From assembly GCA_937139405.1 (NCBI GenBank), contig CAKZPV010000003.1, positions 1 through 64,000 on the forward strand: 64,000 bases of DNA, written 5' to 3'. The DNA is from an uncultured Nitrospirota bacterium (GTDB taxonomy: Bacteria > Nitrospirota > Nitrospiria > Nitrospirales > UBA8639). Below the pieces are notes generated by a model. That model was not told where the DNA came from, ran no database searches, and saw only the letters and a program-made list of their open reading frames with translations. Positions 1 to 7,748 of the stretch are shown in pieces. The position numbers were made by a program, and so were the translations under genes. Each line of letters starts with the position of its first letter. The first letter of the stretch is position 1.

Positions 1-75
1 GATTCGAACTCATGGTAGGTGTGACCCTACGTCGGTTTAGCAAACCGATGCCTTCGGCCACTCGGCCACCTCTCC
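1..75 (-). tRNA. tRNA-Ser (anticodon GCU), 3' end cut off by the window edge
   Basis: Read on the minus strand from position 75, the sequence begins GGAGAGGTGGCCGAG, the usual 5' end of a class II tRNA-Ser. The D-arm follows, then an anticodon stem-loop with loop TTGCTAA, so the anticodon is GCU, reading AGC and AGU codons. A long variable arm (GTAGGGT pairing with ACCTAC) and the T-loop motif GTTCGAATC come next and run into position 1. The 3' half of the T-stem and the acceptor end lie outside the window. Confidence 0.93.
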
Positions 76-429
76 GCGCAAGATTTATTGTTTTATTTCA
101 ATTGGTTTATGGAACTGTAAGACACCTGGCTCTCAGCATAAATTTTGATACAAACACAAGATAGATCATATTTTAACCAAAAAGGTGGCCAAAAGATACA
201 AGTCTCGTTGATTCTCTTCCCCAATATGTTGCATCGCGCTTCAGCTCATTGAGGGTACGACGGACGGCTGGGTTCATGACTTTTATAATAATTTTGGTGC
301 CATTCTTTTGCGCATTGCAAGATTTTACCAATCATCGATTGGAACAACGTAGAGCTTTCTGTGACAAGATGATGAAATGTAATAAAGGAGAGAGAGTAAA
401 TTGTGAAAAACAACGCATACTCTGACGTA
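76..429. other. Intergenic stretch between tRNA-Ser and a small unknown gene
   Basis: I see no convincing gene here. An 85-codon minus-strand frame overlaps the end of the next gene and has neither a ribosome binding site nor a recognisable product. A short inverted repeat (GGAGAAA, loop CCGA, TTTCTCC) at 434-451 lies inside the last codons of the neighbouring gene, without a T-tract. Confidence 0.4.
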
Positions 430-759
430 TTAGGGAGAAACCGATTTCTCCATTTCGGTTTTGACAAATGCGCTAATCTTTTCTGAATCTTCCACGATGC
501 CATCTGTGACGTTGAGGCCTAACGCTTTATCTTCATCATCTAGTGTGTCGACCAAACCGCGTTCTTGGAGAAGATTGAGATCCCAAAATACGATTCCATG
601 GCTGACCCGTTGCCCATTGATATCGGCCATCACATTAATATTGTCTCCGTGTTCGGTGGGGGTACTCAAAAAAGACAGTTTGACCTTGTCTTGTTTAGCT
701 TGTTGGATAAATTCGATAAAGGTCTTAATTCTTTCTAGGCTATTCGGGTCGATTTCCAT
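430..759 (-). CDS. Small acidic protein of unknown function (109 aa)
   Basis: I do not recognise this protein. It is acidic and soluble, with no signal peptide or membrane segment. The N-terminal third is predicted helical (LERIKTFIEFIQQAKQDKV), followed by a strand-like centre and a charged C-terminus. The start is the ATG at 759; the upstream AGAAAGATA is only a weak ribosome binding site. It is followed on the same strand by tRNA-Ser and preceded, 73 bases upstream, by another small unknown gene. Coherent amino-acid composition and frame length support it as real. Confidence 0.65.
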   Translation of the reverse strand: MEIDPNSLERIKTFIEFIQQAKQDKVKLSFLSTPTEHGDNINVMADINGQRVSHGIVFWDLNLLQERGLVDTLDDEDKALGLNVTDGIVEDSEKISAFVKTEMEKSVSP

Positions 760-832
760 GAAATAGATATCTTTCTATTGTGAGAGATCCAAATACAACA
801 TAACCTCGTAAGGGCAGCAATTGGCAGAAAAG

Positions 833-1048
833 CTAGGCTGTTCCTTGAGGTCCAGATTCTGGAAGGTTTCCTTGGTTCTGTTTCTGTGCGCGCTCAGCAA
901 TGTTTTCCATTAGGCCTGCAAATTTTTTGTATTGCGGATGGTCTGGTGACAAGGGGTTACCATCTTCATCGCACATAAGTTCTTGCATGCCTTCTAAAAT
1001 TTCGCTCATTTCAGGGAAAAATTCACCATCAGATTTTTTACGTCCCAT
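833..1048 (-). CDS. Small charged cytoplasmic protein of unknown function (71 aa)
   Basis: This short hydrophilic protein has a central CDEDGNP segment and a glutamine- and glycine-rich tail, and no signal peptide. The ATG at 1048 is preceded by a strong AAAGGAG ribosome binding site at the right distance, which is the main argument that it is translated. It lies 50 bases downstream of the DsbA-like gene on the same strand, so it may share its transcript. The family is unknown to me. Confidence 0.7.
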   Translation of the reverse strand: MGRKKSDGEFFPEMSEILEGMQELMCDEDGNPLSPDHPQYKKFAGLMENIAERAQKQNQGNLPESGPQGTA

Positions 1049-1098
1049 GTCGTGGCTCCTTTACTATTTATATCAATGAATAAGAAACAATAAAGACA

Positions 1099-1734
1099 TT
1101 ATGATTTCTTGTCTTGGTCGAGAATGCTTTGAATCACGATTTTCAGATTATCAAAGTTGAGGTTTTTGATTCGAATATTACCATCTAAAACCACCGTTGG
1201 TGTGTGAGTCACCTTGATTCGCTCACCCCATTCTTTTCCCTTCCCTAGCGTTTGAAACGGCTTCCCACTGGCCAGGCCCGATTCAAATTCTGTGGTGTCT
1301 AATCCAACCTCTTTGATGATCAGCGACCGCATGGTCTTATCAAACATCTGAATGTCTTTATCGTGAATAGATTGAAAGAGAACTTCCTTCATTCGTTGGC
1401 CTTTGCCCATGGTTACTGCCTGATTATACATTTCAAAGACCGTGGGTAATTTGCCGGGCATAACAGGAAATCCAATCATGCGTGATTCAAATTTTTCGCC
1501 AAATTCTTTTTGGAGCTTCGTCACCACTACTCGTTCAAACATGTGGCAATGAGGACAGTAGAAATCTGCAAATTCCAATAAAATAACCTTTCCTGGTTCA
1601 TGCAGGGAGGGTTCCCCTTCCATTATTTCATATTCACCTTGGAGGGCACTGAAAGCGACAGTGGACCACCCTAAGAGGACAAACAGGAAGGTAAGACTTA
1701 GTGCAAGCTTTGACGGCATATTCTGTGCGTTCAT
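1099..1734 (-). CDS. Exported DsbA/DsbG-type thiol:disulfide oxidoreductase
   Basis: The 211-aa protein starts with a cleavable-looking signal peptide (positively charged start, hydrophobic run, VAFSA near residue 30), so it should act outside the inner membrane. The thioredoxin-fold active site CPHC lies at about residue 60 in the context FADFYCPHCHMFE, typical of DsbA. A cis-Pro loop (HTPTVVLDG) near residue 180 completes the fold. The expected role is oxidation or isomerisation of disulfides in exported proteins such as cytochromes. The ATG at 1734 is preceded by AAAGGA. The start codon overlaps the stop of a decayed ankyrin-like frame (ATGA). No DsbB partner is seen nearby. Confidence 0.85.
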   Translation of the reverse strand: MNAQNMPSKLALSLTFLFVLLGWSTVAFSALQGEYEIMEGEPSLHEPGKVILLEFADFYCPHCHMFERVVVTKLQKEFGEKFESRMIGFPVMPGKLPTVFEMYNQAVTMGKGQRMKEVLFQSIHDKDIQMFDKTMRSLIIKEVGLDTTEFESGLASGKPFQTLGKGKEWGERIKVTHTPTVVLDGNIRIKNLNFDNLKIVIQSILDQDKKS

Positions 1735-1937
1735 ACTGATCCTTTCAGGAAGTTGAGTATCTTATGGTCTTTTGCCTTGTTGGTCATATCATCTGGAGTG
1801 GCCAGTGAGGTTTTCTTTTGAATATTTACTTCGATGCCAGCATGAGATAGTAATGTTAAAGCCGATAGATGGTTTTTGAGCAAGCAAGATACGAGGCGGT
1901 AATTTTTCCAACATCCTGGTTCAAGGTCTAATCTGTC
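1731..1937 (-). pseudogene. Probable ankyrin-repeat gene remnant ending on the dsbA-like start codon
   Basis: A 68-codon open frame without a start codon reads, near its end, ALTLLSHAGIEVNI followed by TPDDMTNKAKDHKILNFLK. This matches the ankyrin pattern (LLxxGAxVN..., TPLDxAxxxGHxxIVxLL) at reduced fidelity. Its TGA shares bases with the ATG of the downstream oxidoreductase gene, as in coupled operons. An in-frame TGA lies just upstream at 1938-1940 and I found no start, so it looks like the 3' stump of a lost gene. The ankyrin assignment is by eye only. Confidence 0.35.
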
Positions 1938-2011
1938 TCATGCGCCTAGCGCGGCCACTGATTCAAGTCCAGCCCAATTTGCAACGGCTTCGTTGACGAA
2001 CTCTGCGTCTC

Positions 2012-2221
2012 TTATCTCTCGCAAATACCTGCATTGACGTATATGTAGAAATCTTCATATGAGTAAGTTTTATCACTGCACACATCAAATTTATCATTTA
2101 CCTCATCTTTAATTTTCTTCTGTATTTCCTTGTCCTATGCCAAAGAAATCGCAAATCCATCAATGAATCCTTGCAATGTTATTGGTTGACGAGTATTACA
2201 TGTGAATGTGCCTATTTTCAT
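2012..2221 (-). pseudogene. Possible small gene broken by an in-frame stop
   Basis: From the ATG at 2221 the frame encodes 28 residues (MKIGTFTCNTRQPITLQGF...), meets TAG at 2135-2137, then continues in the same frame for 40 more codons rich in Lys, Asp and Tyr (EDFYIYVNAGICER) before TAA at 2012. The composition on both sides of the stop looks protein-like, so this may be a decayed gene. No family is recognised. No ribosome binding site is evident, and chance cannot be excluded. Confidence 0.25.
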
Positions 2222-2504
2222 TGTAGAGGTTAACTCAAATAATTTGGTGCTGTTGAGCCGTGAATGATTAAATAGCGTCTATGTTGATTGCAGTTGTCTG
2301 AAAGATTGGCTCTCGAATCAAGGACACTTGTTACGGTAACATCGCACATGCTTTTTGGCCTCTAGCAATCCTTCATCATATCAGACTAGACCTAGGCAGC
2401 TTCAAGGTTAAATCTGATAGGAAAGTGAGTTGTGAGGAATTTTCTCCCTATTTTTAAAGCTTTTGGAATAATGACAGATTCATGAAATTTAAGGAGGGGC
2501 TTTG

Positions 2505-2825
2505 ATGAAAATCGTTCAATTGAAGGATTACCAGGGGTTTGCAGAAGAAAAGATGAAGAAATTGAATGTGTTTGAAACATCAAGATTTTTTTGTGATGTG
2601 TATTGCTTTGAACCCGGGCAAGCTCAAAAGGCGCATGCCCATGAAGATCAGGATAAATTGTATTTTGTGTTAGAAGGGCAGGGGACTTTTCAGGTCGGGT
2701 CGGAGAGTCAAATATTGGAAGAAAGCCAGGGGACTATGGCCCCTGCCGGTGAGGAGCATGGTGTTGTCAATCATACAAAAGAGCGACTTCGGGTATTGGT
2801 GTTTATGGCACCTAATCCTGGGTGA
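2505..2825 (+). CDS. Single-domain cupin protein
   Basis: The 106-aa protein is one small cupin beta-barrel. Motif 1 reads PGQAQKAHAHEDQDKLYFVLEG, with metal-ligand candidates in HAHEDQ, and motif 2 is PAGEEHGVVN. Such stand-alone cupins bind a metal and often a small ligand; the substrate cannot be told from sequence. I chose the ATG at 2505 rather than the overlapping TTG at 2502 because AAGGAGG ends seven bases before it. It is convergent with nirK, and a strong terminator hairpin separates the two genes. Confidence 0.85.
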   Translation: MKIVQLKDYQGFAEEKMKKLNVFETSRFFCDVYCFEPGQAQKAHAHEDQDKLYFVLEGQGTFQVGSESQILEESQGTMAPAGEEHGVVNHTKERLRVLVFMAPNPG

Positions 2826-2865
2826 AGTCGCATTCAAGCAGCCATAGAAAAATTTTGGAGGAAAA

Positions 2866-2908
2866 ATCACGCGAGGGGTGAGATCAAAAGCCTCACCCCT
2901 CGCGTGGT
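2866..2908 (-). terminator. Strong hairpin terminator behind nirK
   Basis: A perfect 15-base-pair stem (CACGCGAGGGGTGAG against its complement) with a nine-base loop lies between the convergent cupin and nirK genes. Read in the nirK direction it is followed by a T-run (GATTTTTCC), so it is a good Rho-independent terminator for nirK. In the other direction it lacks a T-tract. Confidence 0.85.
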
Positions 2909-2922
2909 GACAGGAGTAGAAA

Positions 2923-3951
2923 TTATTGAGGGCTCATCTCATTGAAAGTCGAGGGATCGTTATCTCCCGATACGGTAAGAATGCCTATCGCTCCTTTTGC
3001 TACTCGGAAAATGCTATGGTCGACTAACAGATAGGCGCCTGGCACATCAACTTTGAATTCCACAATTGCGGCACCAGCTGAAGGAATTAAGGTCGTTTGC
3101 ACGTTTTGGTTGACGGTTCCGCCTATCGCACCTTCCACGTAGACTTTGTCGAAAATTTCACCGATGATATGAAATGATGATGTGCCATTTGGGCCAATAT
3201 TGCCCATAAATAGTCTGACCGTCTCTCCAGTTTTCGCTGTCAATTCTTCTCCCATGAGCGCGCCGGCTTTGCCATTAAAGACCACATGGTCTGGATGCTC
3301 ACTCAAGCCTTTTTCCATGGATAATTCCATGACGCCCTTGTCCTTGCTGGGCATCGTATAGAATTCGCTCTCCATAATCGCATATTCATGATCCACCGCA
3401 GGGAGGCCTTCTTTTGGATCGACAAGAATCAATCCATACATGCCATTAGCGATATGAGCCGGAATATTCGGTACAGGTGAGGCACAGTGATAGATAAATA
3501 AGCCGGGGGCTAAGGCATGAAAGGAAAAGACGCCTTCTTGTCCAGGAGCCGCTAAATTGGCACCAGCACCTCCACCCGGGCCATTCACCGCATGCAAATC
3601 CATGTTGTGCGGGAATTTATTATCTTTGTGATTTTTCAAATGCAGTTCGACTGTATCGCCCACACGGACGCGAATCATTGGCCCAGGCACAGTCCCATTG
3701 AAACTCCAAAATTTATATTGTACTCCATCAGCTAAGGTCCCCACATATTCCTTGGCTTCCACATTGACGACGACTTTGGCCGGTCCTTTTCTGGTAACGG
3801 GTGAAGGAACTTTCGGCAAGGTTGTGAGTGTTGCCTGTACCGTGGGCATGTCCATCGCCCATATTGTGGAAGTCATACTCGCTAGAGTGAGGGCTATTAC
3901 CGTGCCGGCAACGATGAGTCGGGTTGCTGGGAATTGAAGATTCCTGGTCAT
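2923..3951 (-). CDS. nirK: Copper-containing nitrite reductase, AniA-like (NO-forming)
   Basis: This protein reduces nitrite to nitric oxide in the periplasm. The 342-aa sequence has a signal peptide (cleavage near WAMD, residue 33) and two cupredoxin domains. Type 1 copper ligands are His115, Cys156, His166 and Met171 (HC... and AHIANGM). Type 2 ligands are His120, His155 and, in the second domain, His312 (VDHSIF). The catalytic Asp is Asp118 (NMDLH) and the catalytic His is His261 in SSFHIIGEIFDKV. This wording matches the class II enzymes typified by Neisseria AniA. The ATG at 3951 has AAGGAGA upstream. An Fnr-like palindrome lies about 90 bases upstream of the start, and the regulator gene is next door. 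In Nitrospira-type nitrite oxidisers NirK is common, but its physiological role is unsettled. Confidence 0.95.
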   Translation of the reverse strand: MTRNLQFPATRLIVAGTVIALTLASMTSTIWAMDMPTVQATLTTLPKVPSPVTRKGPAKVVVNVEAKEYVGTLADGVQYKFWSFNGTVPGPMIRVRVGDTVELHLKNHKDNKFPHNMDLHAVNGPGGGAGANLAAPGQEGVFSFHALAPGLFIYHCASPVPNIPAHIANGMYGLILVDPKEGLPAVDHEYAIMESEFYTMPSKDKGVMELSMEKGLSEHPDHVVFNGKAGALMGEELTAKTGETVRLFMGNIGPNGTSSFHIIGEIFDKVYVEGAIGGTVNQNVQTTLIPSAGAAIVEFKVDVPGAYLLVDHSIFRVAKGAIGILTVSGDNDPSTFNEMSPQ

Positions 3952-4040
3952 GAATAGTGTTCTCCTTCTTTATGATGGCGACTGTGATAAAACCTTTTGT
4001 GCTTCTCTAGGAGTATCATAGGGAAATCCTTTGAAGAAAC

Positions 4041-4056
4041 AATGATATAGATCATT
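4041..4056. promoter_or_regulatory. Fnr/Nnr-like operator upstream of nirK
   Basis: AATGAT-ATAG-ATCATT is a perfect 16-base palindrome with the Fnr architecture (TTGAT-N4-ATCAA), one base off in each half. It lies between the regulator gene and nirK, about 90 bases from the nirK start codon, a position suited to activation from around -41. The adjacent regulator carries the matching E-x-x-S-R recognition helix. That this regulator binds here is inference. Confidence 0.7.
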
Positions 4057-4126
4057 AATTTGAGGAAATATGCAGATAGTGGTGTCTGAAAGAAAAGGAG
4101 AGCAGCGGGGAATGAACAAGGCGCGG

Positions 4127-4822
4127 TTACGGTAGCGCGTGAGGGGCCATTTCTTGAAGATGCGGGAGATTGAGGATATGAAGTTGTTTCCCATGTCCTG
4201 CAATGAGTTGTTCTTTTTTGAATCGACTGAGGATGCGGCTAGTGGTTTCTTTGGTCAGCCCGGCCATATCGGCTAAGTCTTGATGGGTCAGACGAACGGA
4301 AATGCGAAGGCCTCTTGTTTCCTGAATGCCAGAGCGTTCGGCTAAATTCACCAGAATGGCCGCCACGCGTTGCTCGGCGCGGTCTAAGGCAAAGGCTTTG
4401 GCATTGTCTTGGGATTCTCGAAGTCGATGGCTTAAATAATTAATGATGCTGACGGCCGCTTCAGGATTACGTTGGATGACTTCGAGCATGGCCGTGCGGT
4501 GAATTTTGATCACGGTTCCATCTCCCATGGATTGCGCACATCCTGGATGTGAGTCTCCAGAAAAGGCTGAGGCTTCACAGCAGAAGAGATCGCCAGGCAT
4601 GAGGACTTTGAGCGTGACTTCACGCCCTTCCGGCGTAGACTTCACGCATTTCACATTGCCATGTTGCACAATGTGGAACCAGTCAGCAGGATCACCTTCT
4701 CGAAAGATGAATTGTCCTTTTTGAATAGGAACTTCTACGGCGTGCTTGGCCAATTCCTGCCGATCGGTTTCGGAAAGGCAAGCAAACAATGGGAGCGAAT
4801 CAATGCTGGATTGTGAAGCCAT
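4127..4822 (-). CDS. Crp/Fnr-family transcriptional regulator
   Basis: The 231-aa protein has an N-terminal cyclic-nucleotide-binding-type beta-roll (about residues 10-125), a dimerisation helix (125-155) and a winged helix-turn-helix (about 165-220). The recognition helix reads LTKETTSRIL, with the E-x-x-S-R arrangement that contacts TGA/TCA half-sites in Fnr. Cysteines at 15, 59, 81, 82 and 95 do not form the classic Fnr N-terminal cluster motif, so oxygen sensing by an iron-sulfur centre is not assured; an NO- or heme-sensing NnrR/DNR role is possible. It starts nine bases after transketolase and precedes nirK on the same strand, so nirK and possibly itself are likely targets. Confidence 0.9.
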   Translation of the reverse strand: MASQSSIDSLPLFACLSETDRQELAKHAVEVPIQKGQFIFREGDPADWFHIVQHGNVKCVKSTPEGREVTLKVLMPGDLFCCEASAFSGDSHPGCAQSMGDGTVIKIHRTAMLEVIQRNPEAAVSIINYLSHRLRESQDNAKAFALDRAEQRVAAILVNLAERSGIQETRGLRISVRLTHQDLADMAGLTKETTSRILSRFKKEQLIAGHGKQLHILNLPHLQEMAPHALP

Positions 4823-4831
4823 TGAAGAACA

Positions 4832-6691
4832 TCATGCTACCAGTTGTTTCACTTTTTCAATAATGGCACGTGCGCTAAGACCATAATGGTCAAGAAGTTG
4901 CGCAGGTTTTCCGCTATGGGCAATTTCCTGGATACCCATTTTATGGAGGCGTACGCCTTCCGTGGAGAGGGCACTCATCACCGCATCACCCAGTCCACCA
5001 TGGAGATAGTGATCTTCAACCGTCAAGACGAGATTGTTGGTGGCTTTGGCGGCTTCTCGCAACGTGCCGGCATCTATTGGGGCAATGCTATAGAGATCAA
5101 TGATGCGAACGGTGATACCAGACTTTTGTAATTCATCATAGGCCTTCAGGGCTTCAAAGAGCGTGACACCGGCGGCCACAATCGTGAGCTGGTCGTTGTT
5201 GCTTTGTCGCAGGACTTTAGATCCGCCGATTGTGAACGTCTCATCTTGGCCGTACAGGATGGGAGTCTTTGGTCGTCCGGTTCGCATGTAGACCATGCCT
5301 TTATGGTTTGCCATGGATTCCACGAGTCGATAGGCACACATGCCATCTGACGGATACAAAACCACCATTCCAGGCTGCGCGGCCATCATGGCTAAATCTT
5401 CCAGTCCCATTTGTGAGGGGCCATCTTCGCCGATACTGACGCCGACATGAGATCCCATGAGTTTGATATTGGATTGGCTGATGGCTGCCATGCGAATGAA
5501 GTCATAAGCGCGTGTAAAAAAGGCGGCGAATGTCGCGGCAAATGGAATCTTCCCACAGGCCGCAAGCCCAGCGGCGGCACCCACCATATTTTGTTCGGCA
5601 ATGAAATTTTCAAAGAATCGTTCAGGGAAACGTTTGCCAAATTTATCTGTATAGGTCGAATTTTTGACGTCAGCATCTAATCCCACCACTAACGGATTGA
5701 CTTCACCCAGCTGAGCTAATGCTTCGCCGAAAGCTTCCCGGGTCGCTACGGAATCCGTTGGTCCATACGATGGGGCTGGAAGTGGTTTGGCGGAACTCTT
5801 AGCGCGTTGAACGGTTGTCGGTGGTGCAATGGAGAGGGCCGGAGCTGGCGAGGTTAGTGATTGATTCAATAAAGCAACCACTTCGTCCGCCTGTTGTGTG
5901 TTCAACGGTTTGCCGTGCCAAGTTGGATGGTCTTCGGCAAATGGAATACCTTTCCCTTTAAACGTTTTCGCGAGAATCATGGATGGGCGCCCTGTCGTTT
6001 GGCTCGCTTCAGAAAAAGCTTTCAGTAATTCGGCATGGTCATGTCCATTAACACAGATGGTATGCCAGCCAAAGCCTTCCCAACGTGCCTTATATGCATC
6101 CAGATTATGCTCCAACATCGTGGGGTCTGATTGCCCAAGTCGATTAATATCGATAATGGCGCAAAGGTTATCCAGTTGCCCTTGGCGAGCCACATCGGCG
6201 GCTTCCCAGACAGAGCCTTCCACCGATTCTCCATCGCCAAGCACGACATACGTTCGAGCTGAGGTTTTATCTAAATACTTATTATTCAGCGCGATGCCGA
6301 TGCCAACGGAGAGGCCTTGACCAAGGGAGCCAGTTGCCATGTCGACGAATGAGAGGCGAGGCGTGGGATGTCCTTCCAGATCGGATTCTAACGTACGAAG
6401 TTCAAGTAATTCTTGAGGTTTAAGTAACCCAACTTCAGCCCATGCTGCGTACAGCAGTGGAGCGGCATGCCCTTTTGAGAGGACAAACCGATCATTGTCC
6501 GGGTTACGAGGATTCTTGGGATCGTACCGCATGACGGAAAAGAAGAGAGTCGCGACAATATCTGCCGCCGAGCAACAACTGGTTGGATGGCCGTTCCCGG
6601 CCTGAGTGGTAGCACGAATGCTGTGAATGCGAAGTTGATCGGCCTTTTGACGAAGCTGTTCTGGTAATTGGGCGGCACCAATAGTGGTCAC
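4832..6691 (-). CDS. tkt: Transketolase
   Basis: A thiamine-diphosphate enzyme that transfers two-carbon units between sugar phosphates in the pentose phosphate pathway and in CO2-fixing or gluconeogenic metabolism. At 619 aa it is single-chain, like the shorter animal-type family. The cofactor motif GDGES at 152-156 ends in a conserved Asn at about 183 (DINRLGQ). Substrate His residues lie in GNGHP and SKGHAAP. A proline-rich linker near 280-310 joins the pyrimidine-binding domain, which carries the catalytic Glu in FIAEQNMVGAAAG. The start is a GTG at 6691 preceded by AAGGAG at good spacing. The gene is followed after nine bases by the Crp/Fnr regulator. Confidence 0.95.
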   Translation of the reverse strand: MTTIGAAQLPEQLRQKADQLRIHSIRATTQAGNGHPTSCCSAADIVATLFFSVMRYDPKNPRNPDNDRFVLSKGHAAPLLYAAWAEVGLLKPQELLELRTLESDLEGHPTPRLSFVDMATGSLGQGLSVGIGIALNNKYLDKTSARTYVVLGDGESVEGSVWEAADVARQGQLDNLCAIIDINRLGQSDPTMLEHNLDAYKARWEGFGWHTICVNGHDHAELLKAFSEASQTTGRPSMILAKTFKGKGIPFAEDHPTWHGKPLNTQQADEVVALLNQSLTSPAPALSIAPPTTVQRAKSSAKPLPAPSYGPTDSVATREAFGEALAQLGEVNPLVVGLDADVKNSTYTDKFGKRFPERFFENFIAEQNMVGAAAGLAACGKIPFAATFAAFFTRAYDFIRMAAISQSNIKLMGSHVGVSIGEDGPSQMGLEDLAMMAAQPGMVVLYPSDGMCAYRLVESMANHKGMVYMRTGRPKTPILYGQDETFTIGGSKVLRQSNNDQLTIVAAGVTLFEALKAYDELQKSGITVRIIDLYSIAPIDAGTLREAAKATNNLVLTVEDHYLHGGLGDAVMSALSTEGVRLHKMGIQEIAHSGKPAQLLDHYGLSARAIIEKVKQLVA

Positions 6692-7155
6692 AAACGACTC
6701 CTTCTTTTCTGAAATTGGGGAAATAATAGAGGTTGAATGAAAAGGTAACAGACCCCCATATCTCAGTCAATTTCAATCGGGATTGTAGAGGTTTTTCAAG
6801 GATTCAGGTACCGAGCGAGGGATATGATTTGGTGATGCCGGATTTCGTCGTGGCAGCCGAGTACTTCCTTATCTTTCTCGGAGGGCGCAACCCTTGTTGT
6901 GGAGGTTAAAGTAACTAAAATCATTGACGTCGAGGCTGGCTGTGTTACATGGGATGGACGCAAAACAGTGGAGAGTAGGCCAACTCGCTGTGCTAAACAA
7001 GGTCTGCTAGATGATAAGAATTTTCATCCGGGGGGCCCTGACATGGTGGGAAATTGAAAAGTATCCTGAGAGTCAGTTAAGCGTCGAGGTAGGGTATCAT
7101 GAAGGCTGAGCTATTTATATTATTAGGTGGGAACAAAATGAAGAGGAGGATGCTA
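6692..7155. other. Low-coding stretch upstream of transketolase
   Basis: The stretch between transketolase and the first small plus-strand ORF carries the leader of the transketolase gene and a copy of a dispersed intergenic repeat (6851-7012). No open frame of convincing length is present on either strand, and I could not assign a promoter with confidence. Confidence 0.5.
6851..7012 (+). repeat. Dispersed intergenic repeat, family B, copy 1
   Basis: One of four related copies in this window. It begins with a GCAGCCGAG segment and ends with the core GGCCAACTCGCTGTGCTAAA followed by CAAGGTCTGCTAG. The same order appears near 29229-29400 and 42797-42962, and inverted near 7617-7733. The core is bounded by imperfectly complementary ends (GGCC/GGTC). 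It is non-coding. Confidence 0.6.
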
Positions 7156-7251
7156 ATGAGCACGATCAAAAAATGGGCGAAGCAAGATGCTGAACAGTTT
7201 TTTAATAGTATGTGGCAAGAAGAGATGGCTCCATTTCCTGCTCAAAAATAA
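7156..7251 (+). CDS. Very small ORF (31 aa), possibly translated
   Basis: ATG at 7156 follows GAGGAGGA at five to six bases, an excellent ribosome binding site. The peptide begins MSTIKKWAKQDAEQFF and ends EEMAPFPAQK: amphipathic, Trp-containing and soluble. An upstream in-frame ATG at 7138 would add six residues. It lies between a repeat and another short gene with a strong ribosome binding site, so both may be small expressed genes. No family is known to me. Confidence 0.4.
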   Translation: MSTIKKWAKQDAEQFFNSMWQEEMAPFPAQK

Positions 7252-7367
7252 GGATTCTTTAATGTGATAACTCTGTTGTGGTTTTGCCGTAGTTGTTGAT
7301 TTAGCAGAACCATGGAGGCCTTGAATAGGAAATAAGAAATAAAACATGATTTTTAGGAGGGAAGCGT

Positions 7368-7601
7368 ATGACTTTAGGAAGAAATCTATTGGTGGGATTT
7401 TTTTTGTTTGTAAGTATTTTGGTAGTAAATTTAGTTTTTTCAGGGCCAGTTGCTTCTGTCATGCAGGATCTTAACCCGGGTCGCTACCAAGGAGTTAGAA
7501 TTCAGGGAGTTCAGGGAGGTATGTTTGTTGTAGATACGGCGTCAGCTAAAGTAAAGTTTTGTGGGGTTACTCCTGTTGCCTGCTCTCCCTGGAAGGATTG
7601 A
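7368..7601 (+). CDS. Small membrane-anchored or exported protein (77 aa)
   Basis: The ATG at 7368 is preceded by AGGAGGG at ideal spacing. Residues 5-30 are a hydrophobic segment ending near GPVASV, so the protein is a signal-anchored or secreted peptide with a short external part rich in Gly, Val and Gln and two cysteines (FCGVTPVAC) that could pair. The function is unknown. It stands alone, followed by an inverted copy of repeat family B. Confidence 0.6.
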   Translation: MTLGRNLLVGFFLFVSILVVNLVFSGPVASVMQDLNPGRYQGVRIQGVQGGMFVVDTASAKVKFCGVTPVACSPWKD

Positions 7602-7616
7602 GAAAGTCGTTCATTC

Positions 7617-7733
7617 ATCGTTGAGCGAATTTGATAGAGTCCAAGGCTATTGCACCATCTGCAAGTCGGCCAACTGAGCTGACGCTCAAATAAAAGGTGG
7701 GCCTTGTTCGAGCCATGCAAGTTGGTCTGCCCC
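7617..7733 (-). repeat. Dispersed intergenic repeat, family B, copy 2 (inverted, partial)
   Basis: Read on the minus strand it gives GACCAACTTGCATGGCTCGA then ACAAGGCCC, followed by TTTGAGCGTCAGCTCAG. This parallels the copy at 29229-29400 (GACCAACTCGCTGCGCTCAA, ACAAGGTCC, TTTGAGCGTCAGCC). It lies just after the stop of the preceding small gene. Confidence 0.55.
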
Positions 7734-7748
7734 TCCATTATTTCAGTG

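Noticed and set aside
246-503. 85-codon minus-strand frame after tRNA-Ser
   Set aside because: It overlaps the 3' end of the better-supported 430-759 gene, has no ribosome binding site and has low-complexity composition.
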